Shown here: in pieces, positions 1-12,600 of the stretch
Position numbering within the stretch: the first letter of the stretch is position 1
How the letters are laid out: every line of letters begins with the position of its first letter
From: Caecitellus pseudoparvulus
Taxonomy: Eukaryota > Bigyra: Bicosoecida
Length of the DNA stretch: 64,000 nt
Reading direction: 5' to 3'
Assembly: GCA_965644315.1 (NCBI GenBank)
Contig: CBFFRQ010000015.1
Span: 40,842-104,841 of the forward strand
Made by a program: the position numbers and the translations under genes
The notes under the pieces: generated by a model
Seen by the model: only the letters and a program-made list of their open reading frames with translations
What the model was told of the DNA's origin: nothing
Databases searched by the model: none

Positions 1-168
1 GGCGGGCCCTTCCCGCCTGGTGGTGGCGGGCCCTTCCCGCCTGGTGGTGGCGGGCCCTTCCCGCCTGGTGGTGGCGGGCCCTTCCCGCCTGGTGGTGGCG
101 GGCCCTTCCCGCCTGGTGGTGGCGGGCCCTTCCCGCCTGGTGGTGGCGGGCCCTTCCCGCCTGGTGGC
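1..168. repeat. 24-bp tandem repeat in proline-rich exon
   Basis: About seven near-perfect copies of a 24-bp unit (cggtggtgg-gggcccttc type) run from the window edge, and degenerate copies continue to about 310. On the minus strand each unit encodes eight residues, GGKGPPPP, so copy-number changes keep the frame. A related run of units encoding GGAPPPPR occupies about 783-910. The array may continue left of the window. Confidence 0.9.
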
Positions 169-1105
169 GTGGGGCTGCCACGAGGTGGTGGCGGACCCTT
201 CCCACCTGGCGGTGGCGGACCCTTCCCGCCTGGTGGTGGCGGGCCCTTCCCGCCTGGTGGTGTGGGGCTGCCACGAGGTGGTGGCGGACCCTTCCCGCCT
301 GGCGGTGGCGGGCCAGGTGCTGGTTTGGGGGGATTCGGTGCGCCAGGTGGACCTGGTGCTGATTGGGATGCAGAAGGAGGAGCAGGTGGCTTGGCTGAGT
401 CCGAGCCTGCAGCTGGGGAGGGGGGGGCTCCTCCAGGTGATGGGGGACCAGGTTTCTTCCCAGAAACGGCAACAGATCGCCGCCCACCTGGAGGTCCGGG
501 AGGAGGAGTTCCATTGGGAGGCGGTAAAGGTGACCCCTTTGGAGAGGGTGGTGGTGGGCCACGAGGGGAAGGGGGAGCCTTGGGCCCTGAAGGACTACCC
601 GGCGCAGGAGGTGGTGGGGTTGCACCCTTTGGCGCCGGGGGGGCACCACCACGGGGAGGAGGGGGGGTGCCGCCCTTCGGCGCAGGTGGTGGACCACCAC
701 CAGGAGGGGGGGGTGTGCTACCACGTGGTGGCGGAGGGGCACCCCCTTTTGGTGGAGGAGCACCGCCTTTAGGCGGGGGTGGTCCGGCACCACGAGGTGG
801 TGGTGGCGCTCCGCCACTTGGCGGTGGTGGCGCTCCACCACGAGGCGGTGGTGGCGCTCCACCACGAGGCGGTGGTGGCGCTCCACCACGAGGCGGTGGT
901 GGCGCTCCGCCCCCTGCAAATAGAAAAGGACAGGGTGGGGATGAGTGGAATGTGGGAAGCCTCCATCAGCTTGTAAGGCGAGATTGCGTGCTTGGGCGCT
1001 GGTCGCGGCGACCAAAGCTTGCCAAGCTCGTCGGAGAGCAGCCAGAGCAAACCCAGGGACACAAGTCAAAGAGCATCACTCACGAGGAGGGGGTGGTGCA
1101 GCCAT
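1..1105 (-). CDS. Proline-rich protein, 5' part (runs off left edge)
   Basis: I read this as a two-exon minus-strand gene whose 3' end is outside the window. Exon 1 is a 22-nt micro-exon (1105-1084) encoding MAAPPPP plus one base. A phase-1 intron (1083-914) starts GTGAGT and ends in a pyrimidine tract plus TTTGCAG. Exon 2 (913 to beyond 1) stays open in the same frame for over 300 codons. It encodes repeated GGAPPPPR and GGKGPPPP blocks around a less repetitive Pro/Ser/Lys/Ala segment. No folded domain is visible. Such polyproline blocks resemble formin FH1 or WASP/WIP-type profilin/SH3 ligands, but no FH2 or WH2 domain is seen here. The gene lies 372 bp downstream of the minus-strand macroglobulin gene. 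It mirrors the proline-rich gene at 17632-22517 in position, micro-exon structure and intron phase. An open plus-strand frame across the same bases is its shadow. Confidence 0.7.
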
Positions 1106-1477
1106 GGAATTGCTAATCTGTCTGCAGAGCTGTGAACTGCGGTATAGCTTGCTCCCAGGCTGCAGTGCAACTGCCTTGCCAGCTGCAGCGAAAACACCCC
1201 AGCAACGTGCCGAGCAAGAACTGGGAGAGGCAGACACGCCTGCAGAGCAAAACCTCGCCTCAGTGCAATCCTACAACTCTTTATTGTGCCGTCATGTGCA
1301 AACTGCTCATGATGGTGAATGGGACTGACAGCCTGCTCGTACATGGTTGACATGCAAGCGAAAGCGCGTGGCCTGAGCGCGCAAGCAAGAAAAGCAAGCA
1401 GCACTCATGCAAAACTAGCAAAACAAGGCCACACAATGCATTAACACCATTGCCGTTTGAATTAACGATCGAAACTT
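1106..1477. other. Intergenic, downstream of MG gene copy A
   Basis: This 372-bp gap lies between the start of the proline-rich gene and the stop codon of the large minus-strand gene. It must hold the 3'UTR of the large gene and the promoter of the proline-rich gene. I see no further gene. Its sequence is unrelated to the equivalent stretch after copy B (17436-17631), so the inverted duplication stops at the stop codon. Confidence 0.6.
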
Positions 1478-4400
1478 TCAGGCGTTGCCAGTGCCCGCCG
1501 GTGGGCGCGCTGTGCGGATGACGGCGCCCATGCCCTGGCTCTTGACGAGCAACGCAAAGCGCTGCACGTGGGACAGCTCGTCCGTGGACAGGGAGGCGTA
1601 GTCAAACACACCACGCAAGTCGGTGTAGCCGTCCTTGTAGAACTTGCCCTTGCTGTCCCCCGCGGAGCGACGGCTGAACACCTTCACATACACCTTTGGC
1701 AGGGGCCGCCCGCTGGCCGAATCACGCACAGACACACGCCCAGCGTTCTCCACCACGTGCACACGCATGCTGTTGGCAAAGTACGGCGCGGTGCAGTGGA
1801 TGCCTGCGCCCACCGCCTCCACCAGCACGTTGCGGGAGCTGTACTTGTCTGGCAGGGGGATGACTGTCTCGGACTCCACGCCTGCTGCCACTGGCGCCGG
1901 CAGCTCGTGGCCCACCACGTCGTTGGGCCGCACAAAGGCGAACTGCCCCACACTGCCACTGGAGCCGCCGCTGTCCGCCGTGACGAAGGCTGACGTGGAG
2001 AACAGCAGCTCGATGTCCATGAGGTAGAAGCGCAGGGACACGGCTGACAGGTTGCTGTACGTCACACGCACGCCGCTGCCTTCAGCCATGATGTCCAGGG
2101 ATGGCGCGCTGCTCATCAAGGCACTGGTCTGCTTCTCCCGCGCCAGCTCCTTGTCCTCAGCCGCGTCGGCATGCAGCGTGCTGTCCTCGCCTGCCGCTGC
2201 TGCTCCGGCGCCGCCTGCGCCATCTGCTTCCGCCAGCTGGGCTGCCACGGCGGCAAACTTGCGCTGCCACTTGGGCACGGGGTACTCCGCATATGCAGCT
2301 GCGACAGCCCGAGCCACTGGCTGGTCGTCGACGTTGAAGAAGTCCAGGTATGCTGCCAAGTAGTCGTACATGAGCACACCCCACTGCCCCTCCAGGGCTG
2401 CACCTGTCAGCGTCGCCGCCACAGTGCTGGGTGTGCCACGAGCACCACTCACGACAGAGCCAGGCGGCACAGGCACCTTCGCAAACTGTGCCTGAGCATC
2501 CATGACGCGGTCCTGCAACAGCAAGTGGTACACGATGGCCAGGCGGGCGGAAGTGGTGATGCGGTCGCTGGGGGTGTATGCCAGCACCTCCAGCAACCGG
2601 CGCCACTGCTTGCTCTGCTGCACGTTCATGATCTTGCGTGATGCGCCCAGCTGGTGTGCACGCGCATTCACCAGGGGGGAGTACTCCAAATGCTCATACG
2701 CCCCCGTGCTGCTATGGGGGTCCATGTACATCTCAGCTGCGCCGGGCTGCCCCGACACCCATGGCTCAGGCGCAAAGGACACCAGGGATGACGCCAGAGT
2801 GGGGAAGACGAAGCTGCCCAGGCGGCCCCCGTTGGACTGCTGCAGCAGCCACTGCCGAATGCCCCGCACGTCGCCGTGCTTGAAGGCATACTGCCAGATG
2901 GTGCCGTTGTACACGCCACGAGCCGCCAAGGCGGACGTGATGGCATGCCAAGTGCTGGGGTCGCTGCACCTCCACGCCACCTTGCCCACATCCACGCCGG
3001 CCAAGGAGTGAGAGCACAGGTACGCCATCACTTGGGCCTCGCTGCCTTGCTGGCTGACATACTGCCATGACTCATGGTCCTCAAAGGTGGGCTTGTCCAC
3101 CACCTTCACAGCCGTGGGCCGGGCAGCTGCCACCAGCTCCTCATCAGCAGACACGTGCACTGGGTAGTGAGCGTACTCACCCAAGGCAGGGAAGTAGAAG
3201 AAGTACTCGGCCCGTGTCGTGGAGTACGCTGACAGGCGCTGGTGGAAGGACTTCATCACGAAGCCGTTGCGGAGTGGCACTGCGCCCTGCGGGATCTGCA
3301 GAAGGTAGTCCAGCTCCTGGCTCGCAGAGGACACGTTGGTGATGACGCACTGCACACCGTACACCTTGTGCCGCATGAACTCCCCACCAGCCACGTACTT
3401 GTCCACTTGCTGCCCCTTCACCGTCTTGTACCTGTCCGAGGGGTCAAAGTAGTTCTGCCCCACCAGCACTGTCGTGGCCTCTGGCTCGCTGGCCTCCTGC
3501 AGGTCCTTGTGGAACAGCACTACAGGCGCAGACTTGGCGGTGTACACCACCTTGCCCTCGCTCACCTGCACATCGGAAGCGTCGTCGTTGGTGAAGGGCA
3601 GCTCAATCACGGCCAGCGCCAGCAGCATCTCGTTCAGCGACCTGGCTGCCAGGGCGAAGTTGCGAGACACGAAGGGTACATACGCCGCATTGGCGCTGCC
3701 ATCAGGCAGGAAAGGCTCGCCGTACTTGGCACGGTGCATGGCAAAGTCAGCCCAGAACTCGGAGAAGGTGACGAGGTGGGTCGTGTTCTGGGTGGTCTTG
3801 ACGTTCCAGTAGTGCATCTCGGCGAACTCCTCGGTCTTGTCCAGGGAGCGGTACGCTTCCTGAGCTACACGCGACCTGGCATCCAGGTCAGCCTCCAGCG
3901 AAACCTCGCATTCATCGGCAGCAAAGTCCATGCAGAGGTCTCCGTCCGCCATTGCCATGGCCATTTCCGGCATCGGTGCCGCTGATCGCGCCATCGGCGC
4001 TGCGGAACGCTGTGGCGCAGAAGCAAAGCTCATAGCGGGCGAAGGCACCGCCATTGGCTTGGGTGGAGGCATGGCACCCCCTCCAGGCGCTGGTGCACCA
4101 AACAGATCATCAGCAGCCTTGGCGAACTTCTTCTTCTGCGCTCTCTCAGTGGACTTGATCTTGTCGGCCAGCGCGTGTGCCTTGTCGTCATCCTCCAGCG
4201 CGTTGGACGAGATGGCAGAGTTGAACACCAACTCCCACACCTCACTGGGCGTCGGCTGTTGCTCAGCACGGTCCAGTGCACTGGTTGCCAATAAAAACGC
4301 GTGAGCTGCTCCGTCTGCCGCCTCCACGGCCTCAGCGCGTGCAGAAGGCGTGTCATCGCCTGCCGCAGCAGGGGAACCAGCAGATGGCAGGCGCCCAATC

Positions 4401-7400
4401 AAGAGGGCACGCTCAGCATGGTTCAGCTGGGCAAAGGGACCAGGCGCAGCGTAGTACGTCAGGTCCTCACCCAGCACGAAGCGATCCATGAAGGTCTTGG
4501 CGCGCTTGCACTGCAGGTAGGGCCGCACGATGCTGTCGAAGAAGGCCCGGTCCCGCATGTACAGGAACAAGTGCACCTCGTGGCAAGCGTACTTGGAGTA
4601 CTTGGCGGCCTTCTCAGCAGGCGACAGACTAGGCCAGCTCACCAGCCAGGAGAAGTCCTTCGTCAGGGCGGCACTGTGGGTGCTGCTGCCGCCCGGCATG
4701 TGTGTGGACAGGCCAGTGAACAGGCGCAGGATGCGGCTGAGGGTGGCGTACTCCTCCACCTTCGTGTCGCTGGCAGCTGTGATGGATGCAGACTCCCCAG
4801 TGCGCAGGACCGAGATGCTCTTCTGCTGTGAGAAGTGCTGTGTGGGCGGCAGGGGGTACTCCAGAGACATGGGCCGTGCCCACTTGGCAGCAGCATCAGC
4901 AGCAGCAAGGGCGGCAGCATCGCCGCTCTGGGCTGCAGCATGTGCATCGGGGCTGGGCATGAGGCTGGTGGTGTAGCCTGCACATGACACGGCATCTGTC
5001 GCCACCACCGTGAGGAAGACTGGACCGGTGGCTTCTGTGGCCAGCTCAGCCAGGGGCACGCTGACACAGCCCTGTGCGTCAGGGGTGAGGTTGAAGTGCA
5101 GGCGAGCGGGGTGGGCCAAGAAGTCCAGCGTCACTTGGCTGCTGGGCGGGCCGTGGTGCCCGCCACCACCGCCACCGGCGCGGCGCCTCGCCCTTCCTCT
5201 TGAAGCAGCCATGCTCCTGGAGGGAGCAGCGGCAGCCCGTCCACCCGCCGTGAAGGAGTCGTACGCACTGCCTGCCGCTGCCTCCTGCGTGTCCGTCTGA
5301 GTCTTGCCGATGGCCCATGGGTTCAACAGCAAGGACGGACGGGGCAAGGTGTTCCCAGCCTGTGCTGCCGCCTGGGCACGGTCCAGAATGTACCGGTGCT
5401 CCTCACCCAGCAAGCGTGGCTTGATGTACTGGCTGCTCAGGGCGCCCTCCCCGCTGCTGCCGCCAATGGCACGATCCTCGTGACCCAGCTCCCCCAGGCC
5501 GTTCATCAAGGGGCTGTACGGGGCAAAGTGTGTCGCTGCCAGGTGCACTCGCACAGCCGCCTTGCCGCCACTGCCGCCTGCCGTCGCCACGACAACCTTG
5601 CCGTCTGGCGTCACAGACACATCCGTCACCCGCACAGGCTGTGAGGTGCTGCGCGCAAAGGCGATGCCAGACCGACGCACGATGGAGGCGGCGGTTGCAG
5701 AGGCTGCCGCTGGCGTGTGTGCAGCCAGCCCCGCGCCTGACGCTGCGGCAGCATCCATGACGGCGCCAGACGTCACGGCCTGTGCCGTGGCTGCGTCAAG
5801 GACGTGCACGACGATGTGCTCAGGCGCAGCAAAGTCACGGAACAGCGTCAGCTGGTAAGCGCCAGCAGGCATGCCTGCCAGGGTGATGCACCGCCCGGCA
5901 GGGTCGTGGGTCGCGTGCTCACGTGCATCTGCTGCCACAGCCATGCCCCCCAAGGCTGGGTGGTAGTAACTCCATGGCTGGCTCCAGTCAAGGCATGCAG
6001 CCAGCGGTGACGGCGTCATGCGCACCAAGGCGAAGGGTGTGCCTGATGTCCCGGCAGGGGCGTGGAAGGGCACCACCAGCGGCTCGCTTGAGCCCTCCAC
6101 CATGGTCAGCTCAGTGAAGAAGGCAGACATGGACGTGCCAGGCGGCACCAAGTCGAAGCTGGCCTGGGGGAAACGCTCGCCCACACTGGACTCGTCAGCC
6201 ACCGTGATGCTGTCAAAGCCCAGGCTGTGCAGGTCGCCGAGGCTGGCGAAGCCGTCAGCGCCCGTCCGCAGCACTTTCGTGTGCGTGCCCAGCAGTGGGT
6301 TGGCCATGCTCACACGCAGGTGCACGCCGGGCAGTGCCTCACCCGACTTGCCCAGCACGTACAGACGCCAGCCGCCTGCACCCGCCGATGGCCCAGCTCC
6401 TGGGCCAGTGGCAGCCCCCCCGTCAGTGGACCCACCAGCCACGTACCGCAAGTACACTGACTTCATCCGGTCAGTGCCGTCGATGCCGTTGACGATGGTG
6501 GTGTGTGAGGCAGTCAGGTGCTGCTTGGCCCCAGTGATGGCAGCGGTCATCGTGCCGTGCAGCGTGGCCGTCAGCTTGCGCAGGCCATTGGGCACGGCAA
6601 TGGTGAGGGTGGTCTCGCTGCCCTCGCTCAGCTGCACGCCCTTGAAGTCCTTGCTGGACGACACGCCGTCGCCGTCCGTGGACTCCACCGTCACACGCAC
6701 ATCCTCCAGCAGGGACAGCGGCAGAGGCAAGGGGGCGGCGGCCCCTGATGGCTGGTGGCGCAGGCGTGCCCGCAGCGCCACGGAGGCCTTGCGGTGGTCC
6801 TTCACCAGCCCCTCCTCCTCCACGTACCACGCTGCCTCCAGCTGGTAGTGCTCCGCGTAGTGCGTGAAGGAGGACAGGGAGGAGAAAGACCACGGCTCTG
6901 GCCCGTCACCCTGCTTCAGGGTCATGATGACACTCTGCCCAGGGCGGTCCTGCTGCGCGAACGGCACCATGATCTCGCCGTCCTCCCGCGGCGTGTAGGT
7001 GCGCCCCCCGATCCACAGCGACACATCCGCAGGGTTGGGCAGGGGGGAGTTCGTCTCGTCCAGGACACGGAACGCCTGCCCTGCAGCCGTCTCACGAGTC
7101 ACAAACCGCAAGGCACCCTTGCGGATGATGGCCCGAGCGGAGTACCCGCCACCCACCAGCTCCACGACAAACACGCCACGCCGAGCTGTCACGGGGTTGG
7201 ACAGCGCTTCGATGGGGAACGTGTGCAGGCCGCGCTGGATGGGCGGCGTGTCCAGGGTCACGGACCGGGTGTCGTTGGGGATGAGCCCGTCCAAGTCGAT
7301 GGAGGTGGAGATCTCCACGCCCTTCTCCTTGTAGAACGCCGTCGTGTTGATCTCGAACACGCTGATGGTGAGGGACGACACGTTCTTCAAGTACACGTGC

Positions 7401-9206
7401 AGCGACACGGGGTCCGTCACGTCGTACACTTGCTTGTTGTGCGGGGCCAGCTCCAGATCCACACGGTCCCGCAGGCGCTGCAGAGCGCCCTCACCCCCAA
7501 CAGCCGTCACCAGAGACGTGTCACTGCCACCCTTGCCTGCCAGCAGCAGCGCCTCGGCACGCCACCTGCTCAGGTCACGGTCAGTGACGAATGTCGTCAG
7601 GCCCTTGGGCAGTGCAGCACTCAGCGACAGACTGCCCAGCAGCTCCTGGATGCCGCGCTGCACAGTGGCAGTGTCGGCACCAGACGATGGCGCAGCCAGG
7701 CCGTACAGCCACCCCGCCGACGCGCCCTGCCCCGGCCGCACCAGCAGCCCAGAGCACTCGGCATCCTGCACCGTGCGGCGGAAGTCGCTGTTCCACGACG
7801 CGCTCTGGCGAGGCAGGCTCAAGAAGTGGAAGAAGTCCAGACTCCCGTACACGGCAGCACTCGCCGTGGGCAGGGAAATGCCGCGGGACCCCCGACCCAC
7901 CATGCGAGATAGGATGCCACCGCTGCCCTGCTCAGCGCTCAGCACCGTCTCCAAGCCCGGGTACCCCGCGGGGGCAGGGCCGGGCAGTCCCCCTGTCAGC
8001 CGCCCCGTCGTCACCTCCGCCAGCTTCACACGGTGGTAGTACACCGCGTGCAGCAACGGCAACATGAAGCCGGGCAGCTTCAACGGCGCCAGCTCGGCCA
8101 GCACCGCATCCAGGTACGCCTGCTTGGCCCCCACATCCATGTCGAAGTCCACGCTCTCCACACTCGCCACACGTGACACCAGCGCCTTCAAGTACGCCTG
8201 GTTCTTCCACACGGGCACCTTCCCGCGCTCACGCAGCATGCGCAGCTCAGCCAGCGTCAAGTCACGGAACAATGGAGCCCCCAGAGACGACGACATGTGG
8301 CGGGACTGGCCCAGTCGACTGCTCACGCCGTTCTCGTCAACGTACTTGTCCTCCGTCCGCGCAGCCAGCACCATCTCCACCGCCGCCACGCGCTCCGCAG
8401 ACGACAGATGGCGCGGCACGCCATGCCCGGCCAGCAGCCACCGCAGCAGTGGCCCACGGCGGGGGTCTTCGTTCAGGTACTGCCACACTGTCACGTCCTC
8501 CAGGGGTGGCCGCCCCGCGCTGTCCAGCTGGGACCGAGCCTTGGAGTCCACGCCCAGACCCTGCAGCAGCTGCCGCGGGCTCAGCTTGGACAAGTCCAGG
8601 CTCGTGGGCGTCGTGTCCTCCCGGTCGTCAGCGTGTGCAGGCAGGTCCTGCCGATGGGAAAAGCTCAGTCGGAAGTGCTCCACCAGGTCCTTGATCAGCG
8701 CCTTGTCCCCTGCCGTCACCTCGTCCTCGCTGGAGAACTTACTCAGGGCACGACGCCACTTGAACCGCTTCGCGTCCCCTGGCACATCGCGGTCAGCCTC
8801 GCGGGAAGCCAGGAATGCTTCGATGGCGCCCTCCAGATCGGCAGGGTACCCTGCACAAGGGGGCGAGGGGCAAGGTGTGCCCTGGGCGCCCTGAGCCGGC
8901 ACCGCCTCACCACGTGAACAGGAGTTTCACGTGCCGCCACACCAGAGCGGCCTGTGGCAGGGGTACCGCGCCCACGCACCTGACTGCTCGCTGAGGAGCT
9001 CCTGGAAGTAGTACCATCGATTGGATCCGGGCACGAGCTCGGACAGCACAGCCTTGCGGTCCTGTGGGAAGTGCAGGGTGTTGGCGTGGTGAAGCTGGGC
9101 GTGGTGGAGGGCACGGTGCCAGTGCGAGCTGAGCGAGGCCGCGACGCACGTCAGAAAGGGCCCACTTCTCAATGAAGTCCAGATCACTGGACTGCACGGG
9201 ATCCAT
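1478..9206 (-). CDS. Giant macroglobulin-like / helical-repeat protein, copy A
   Basis: Three exons, 9206-9150, 9061-8980 and 8850-1478, give 2,503 residues. The first-exon ATG is chosen because splicing yields FIEKWALSD-DRKAVLSELVPGS, a continuous helical N-terminus. The protein begins with about 400 helical residues. Beta-rich segments follow (about 530-1000) that look like macroglobulin MG domains, with the typical GVFVVELVGGGYSARA pattern. Next come linkers, more helical/TPR-like stretches (about 1900-2200) and a C-terminal beta domain containing FYKDGYTDLRG. There is no signal peptide, no membrane segment and no CGEQ thioester motif, so it is probably cytosolic and not a classical protease trap. 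The general plan recalls very large alpha-2-macroglobulin-like proteins of planctomycetes and some protists (from memory, unverified). It is almost identical to copy B except for cassettes at 5162-5235 and 3866-4154. Its function is unknown. Confidence 0.8.
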
Positions 9207-9673
9207 GGCGATTCGGTCTTGTTACACGCCTGGGGAGGCTCTCGTTCGTAGAGAAGTCGGCAGTTGCTCAGGAGCTGAACTGCAGGCAGGAATGCAGCAC
9301 AGGGGACAAGTGGGTCCACAGAGTGCTGTGAATTGAAAGAAAAAGATGAGATTGTAAGGAAGGTGGGGAGGGGTTGGGGGGGAAAGGGTTTGAGAGTGGA
9401 GTGGAAGTGGCCGGTCGCAGAGGGACGAGCACGCGCGTTGCACACCGTCACCGCTTGCACGATGCCCTCCCGCCAAAGCTGCGCAGTTGTTCATGCTCAA
9501 AGTGGACGCACGGCCACAATAACACCATACTTTTTGCCTCGCTATCGCGTTTCAGGCCCATCCCGTGCAATTCTGAAGAGCGCGATCGAGGCGCCGCACA
9601 TCCTCACAACCACATTCGGGTGCATCTTCACGCCGGCGCTGAGGTTCAGGAAGAAAGAGCGGACCGAATCGCC
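9207..9673. promoter_or_regulatory. Spacer and presumed bidirectional promoter at palindrome centre
   Basis: This 467-bp gap separates the divergent ATGs of the two giant genes. Only the 12 bp next to each ATG (gaccgaatcgcc) are mirrored. The remaining ~440 bp (9219-9661) are unique and form the loop of the inverted repeat. The spacer is richer in A/T than the arms. It must contain both promoters and 5'UTRs. I could not recognise a TATA box or other specific element. Confidence 0.6.
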
Positions 9674-12600
9674 ATGGATCCCGTGCAGTCCAGTGATCTG
9701 GACTTCATCGAGAAGTGGGCCCTCTCTGACGTGCGTCGCGGCCTCGCTCGGCTCGCACTGGCACCGCGCCCTCCACCACGCCCAGCTTCACCACGCCAAC
9801 ACCCTGCACTTCCCACAGGACCGCAAGGCTGTGCTGTCCGAGCTCGTGCCCGGGTCCAATCGATGGTACTACTTCCAGGAGCTCCTCAGCGAGCAGTCAG
9901 GTGCGTGGGCGCGGTACCCCTGCCACAGGCCGCTCTGGTGTGGCGGCACGTGAAACTCCTGTTCACGTGGTGAGGCGGTGCCGGCTCAGGGCGCCCAGGG
10001 CACACCTTGCCCCTCGCCCCCTTGTGCAGGGTACCCTGCCGATCTGGAGGGCGCCATCGAAGCATTCCTGGCTTCCCGCGAGGCTGACCGCGATGTGCCA
10101 GGGGACGCGAAGCGGTTCAAGTGGCGTCGTGCCCTGAGTAAGTTCTCCAGCGAGGACGAGGTGACGGCAGGGGACAAGGCGTTGATCAAGGACCTGGTGG
10201 AGCACTTCCGACTGAGCTTCTCCCATCGGCAGGACCTGCCTGCACACGCTGACGACCGGGAGGACACGACGCCCACGAGCCTGGACTTGTCCAAGCTGAG
10301 CCCGCGGCAGCTGCTGCAGGGTCTGGGCGTGGACTCCAAGGCTCGGTCCCAGCTGGACAGCGCGGGGCGGCCACCCCTGGAGGACGTGACAGTGTGGCAG
10401 TACCTGAACGAAGACCCCCGCCGTGGGCCACTGCTGCGGTGGCTGCTGGCCGGGCATGGCGTGCCGCGCCATCTGTCGTCTGCGGAGCGCGTGGCGGCGG
10501 TGGAGATGGTGCTGGCTGCGCGGACGGAGGACAAGTACGTTGACGAGAACGGCGTGAGCAGTCGACTGGGCCAGTCCCGCCACATGTCGTCGTCTCTGGG
10601 GGCTCCATTGTTCCGTGACTTGACGCTGGCTGAGCTGCGCATGCTGCGTGAGCGCGGGAAGGTGCCCGTGTGGAAGAACCAGGCGTACTTGAAGGCGCTG
10701 GTGTCACGTGTGGCGAGTGTGGAGAGCGTGGACTTCGACATGGATGTGGGGGCCAAGCAGGCGTACCTGGATGCGGTGCTGGCCGAGCTGGCGCCGTTGA
10801 AGCTGCCCGGCTTCATGTTGCCGTTGCTGCACGCGGTGTACTACCACCGTGTGAAGCTGGCGGAGGTGACGACGGGGCGGCTGACAGGGGGACTGCCCGG
10901 CCCTGCCCCCGCGGGGTACCCGGGCTTGGAGACGGTGCTGAGCGCTGAGCAGGGCAGCGGTGGCATCCTATCTCGCATGGTGGGTCGGGGGTCCCGCGGC
11001 ATTTCCCTGCCCACGGCGAGTGCTGCCGTGTACGGGAGTCTGGACTTCTTCCACTTCTTGAGCCTGCCTCGCCAGAGCGCGTCGTGGAACAGCGACTTCC
11101 GCCGCACGGTGCAGGATGCCGAGTGCTCTGGGCTGCTGGTGCGGCCGGGGCAGGGCGCGTCGGCGGGGTGGCTGTACGGCCTGGCTGCGCCATCGTCTGG
11201 TGCCGACACTGCCACTGTGCAGCGCGGCATCCAGGAGCTGCTGGGCAGTCTGTCGCTGAGTGCTGCACTGCCCAAGGGCCTGACGACATTCGTCACTGAC
11301 CGTGACCTGAGCAGGTGGCGTGCCGAGGCGCTGCTGCTGGCAGGCAAGGGTGGCAGTGACACGTCTCTGGTGACGGCTGTTGGGGGTGAGGGCGCTCTGC
11401 AGCGCCTGCGGGACCGTGTGGATCTGGAGCTGGCCCCGCACAACAAGCAAGTGTACGACGTGACGGACCCCGTGTCGCTGCACGTGTACTTGAAGAACGT
11501 GTCGTCCCTCACCATCAGCGTGTTCGAGATCAACACGACGGCGTTCTACAAGGAGAAGGGCGTGGAGATCTCCACCTCCATCGACTTGGACGGGCTCATC
11601 CCCAACGACACCCGGTCCGTGACCCTGGACACGCCGCCCATCCAGCGCGGCCTGCACACGTTCCCCATCGAAGCGCTGTCCAACCCCGTGACAGCTCGGC
11701 GTGGCGTGTTTGTCGTGGAGCTGGTGGGTGGCGGGTACTCCGCTCGGGCCATCATCCGCAAGGGTGCCTTGCGGTTTGTGACTCGTGAGACGGCTGCAGG
11801 GCAGGCGTTCCGTGTCCTGGACGAGACGAACTCCCCCCTGCCCAACCCTGCGGATGTGTCGCTGTGGATCGGGGGGCGCACCTACACGCCGCGGGAGGAC
11901 GGCGAGATCATGGTGCCGTTCGCGCAGCAGGACCGCCCTGGGCAGAGTGTCATCATGACCCTGAAGCAGGGTGACGGGCCAGAGCCGTGGTCTTTCTCCT
12001 CCCTGTCCTCCTTCACGCACTACGCGGAGCACTACCAGCTGGAGGCAGCGTGGTACGTGGAGGAGGAGGGGCTGGTGAAGGACCACCGCAAGGCCTCCGT
12101 GGCGCTGCGGGCACGCCTGCGCCACCAGCCATCAGGGGCCGCCGCCCCCTTGCCTCTGCCGCTGTCCCTGCTGGAGGATGTGCGTGTGACGGTGGAGTCC
12201 ACGGACGGCGACGGCGTGTCGTCCAGCAAGGACTTCAAGGGCGTGCAGCTGAGCGAGGGCAGCGAGACCACCCTCACCATTGCCGTGCCCAATGGCCTGC
12301 GCAAGCTGACGGCCACGCTGCACGGCACGATGACCGCTGCCATCACTGGGGCCAAGCAGCACCTGACTGCCTCACACACCACCATCGTCAACGGCATCGA
12401 CGGCACTGACCGGATGAAGTCAGTGTACTTGCGGTACGTGGCTGGTGGGTCCACTGACGGGGGGGCTGCCACTGGCCCAGGAGCTGGGCCATCGGCGGGT
12501 GCAGGCGGCTGGCGTCTGTACGTGCTGGGCAAGTCGGGTGAGGCACTGCCCGGCGTGCACCTGCGTGTGAGCATGGCCAACCCACTGCTGGGCACGCACA

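Noticed and set aside
169-1116. Plus-strand Gly/Pro-rich frame of 315 codons at the left edge
   Set aside because: It is the antisense of the minus-strand proline-rich exon. The minus strand has a start micro-exon and matching splice sites, and the plus frame has none.
6018-7912. Several antisense frames of 150-385 codons inside both giant genes
   Set aside because: They appear mirrored in both arms and encode low-complexity Arg/Ala/Ser sequence, typical shadows of high-GC3 coding DNA.
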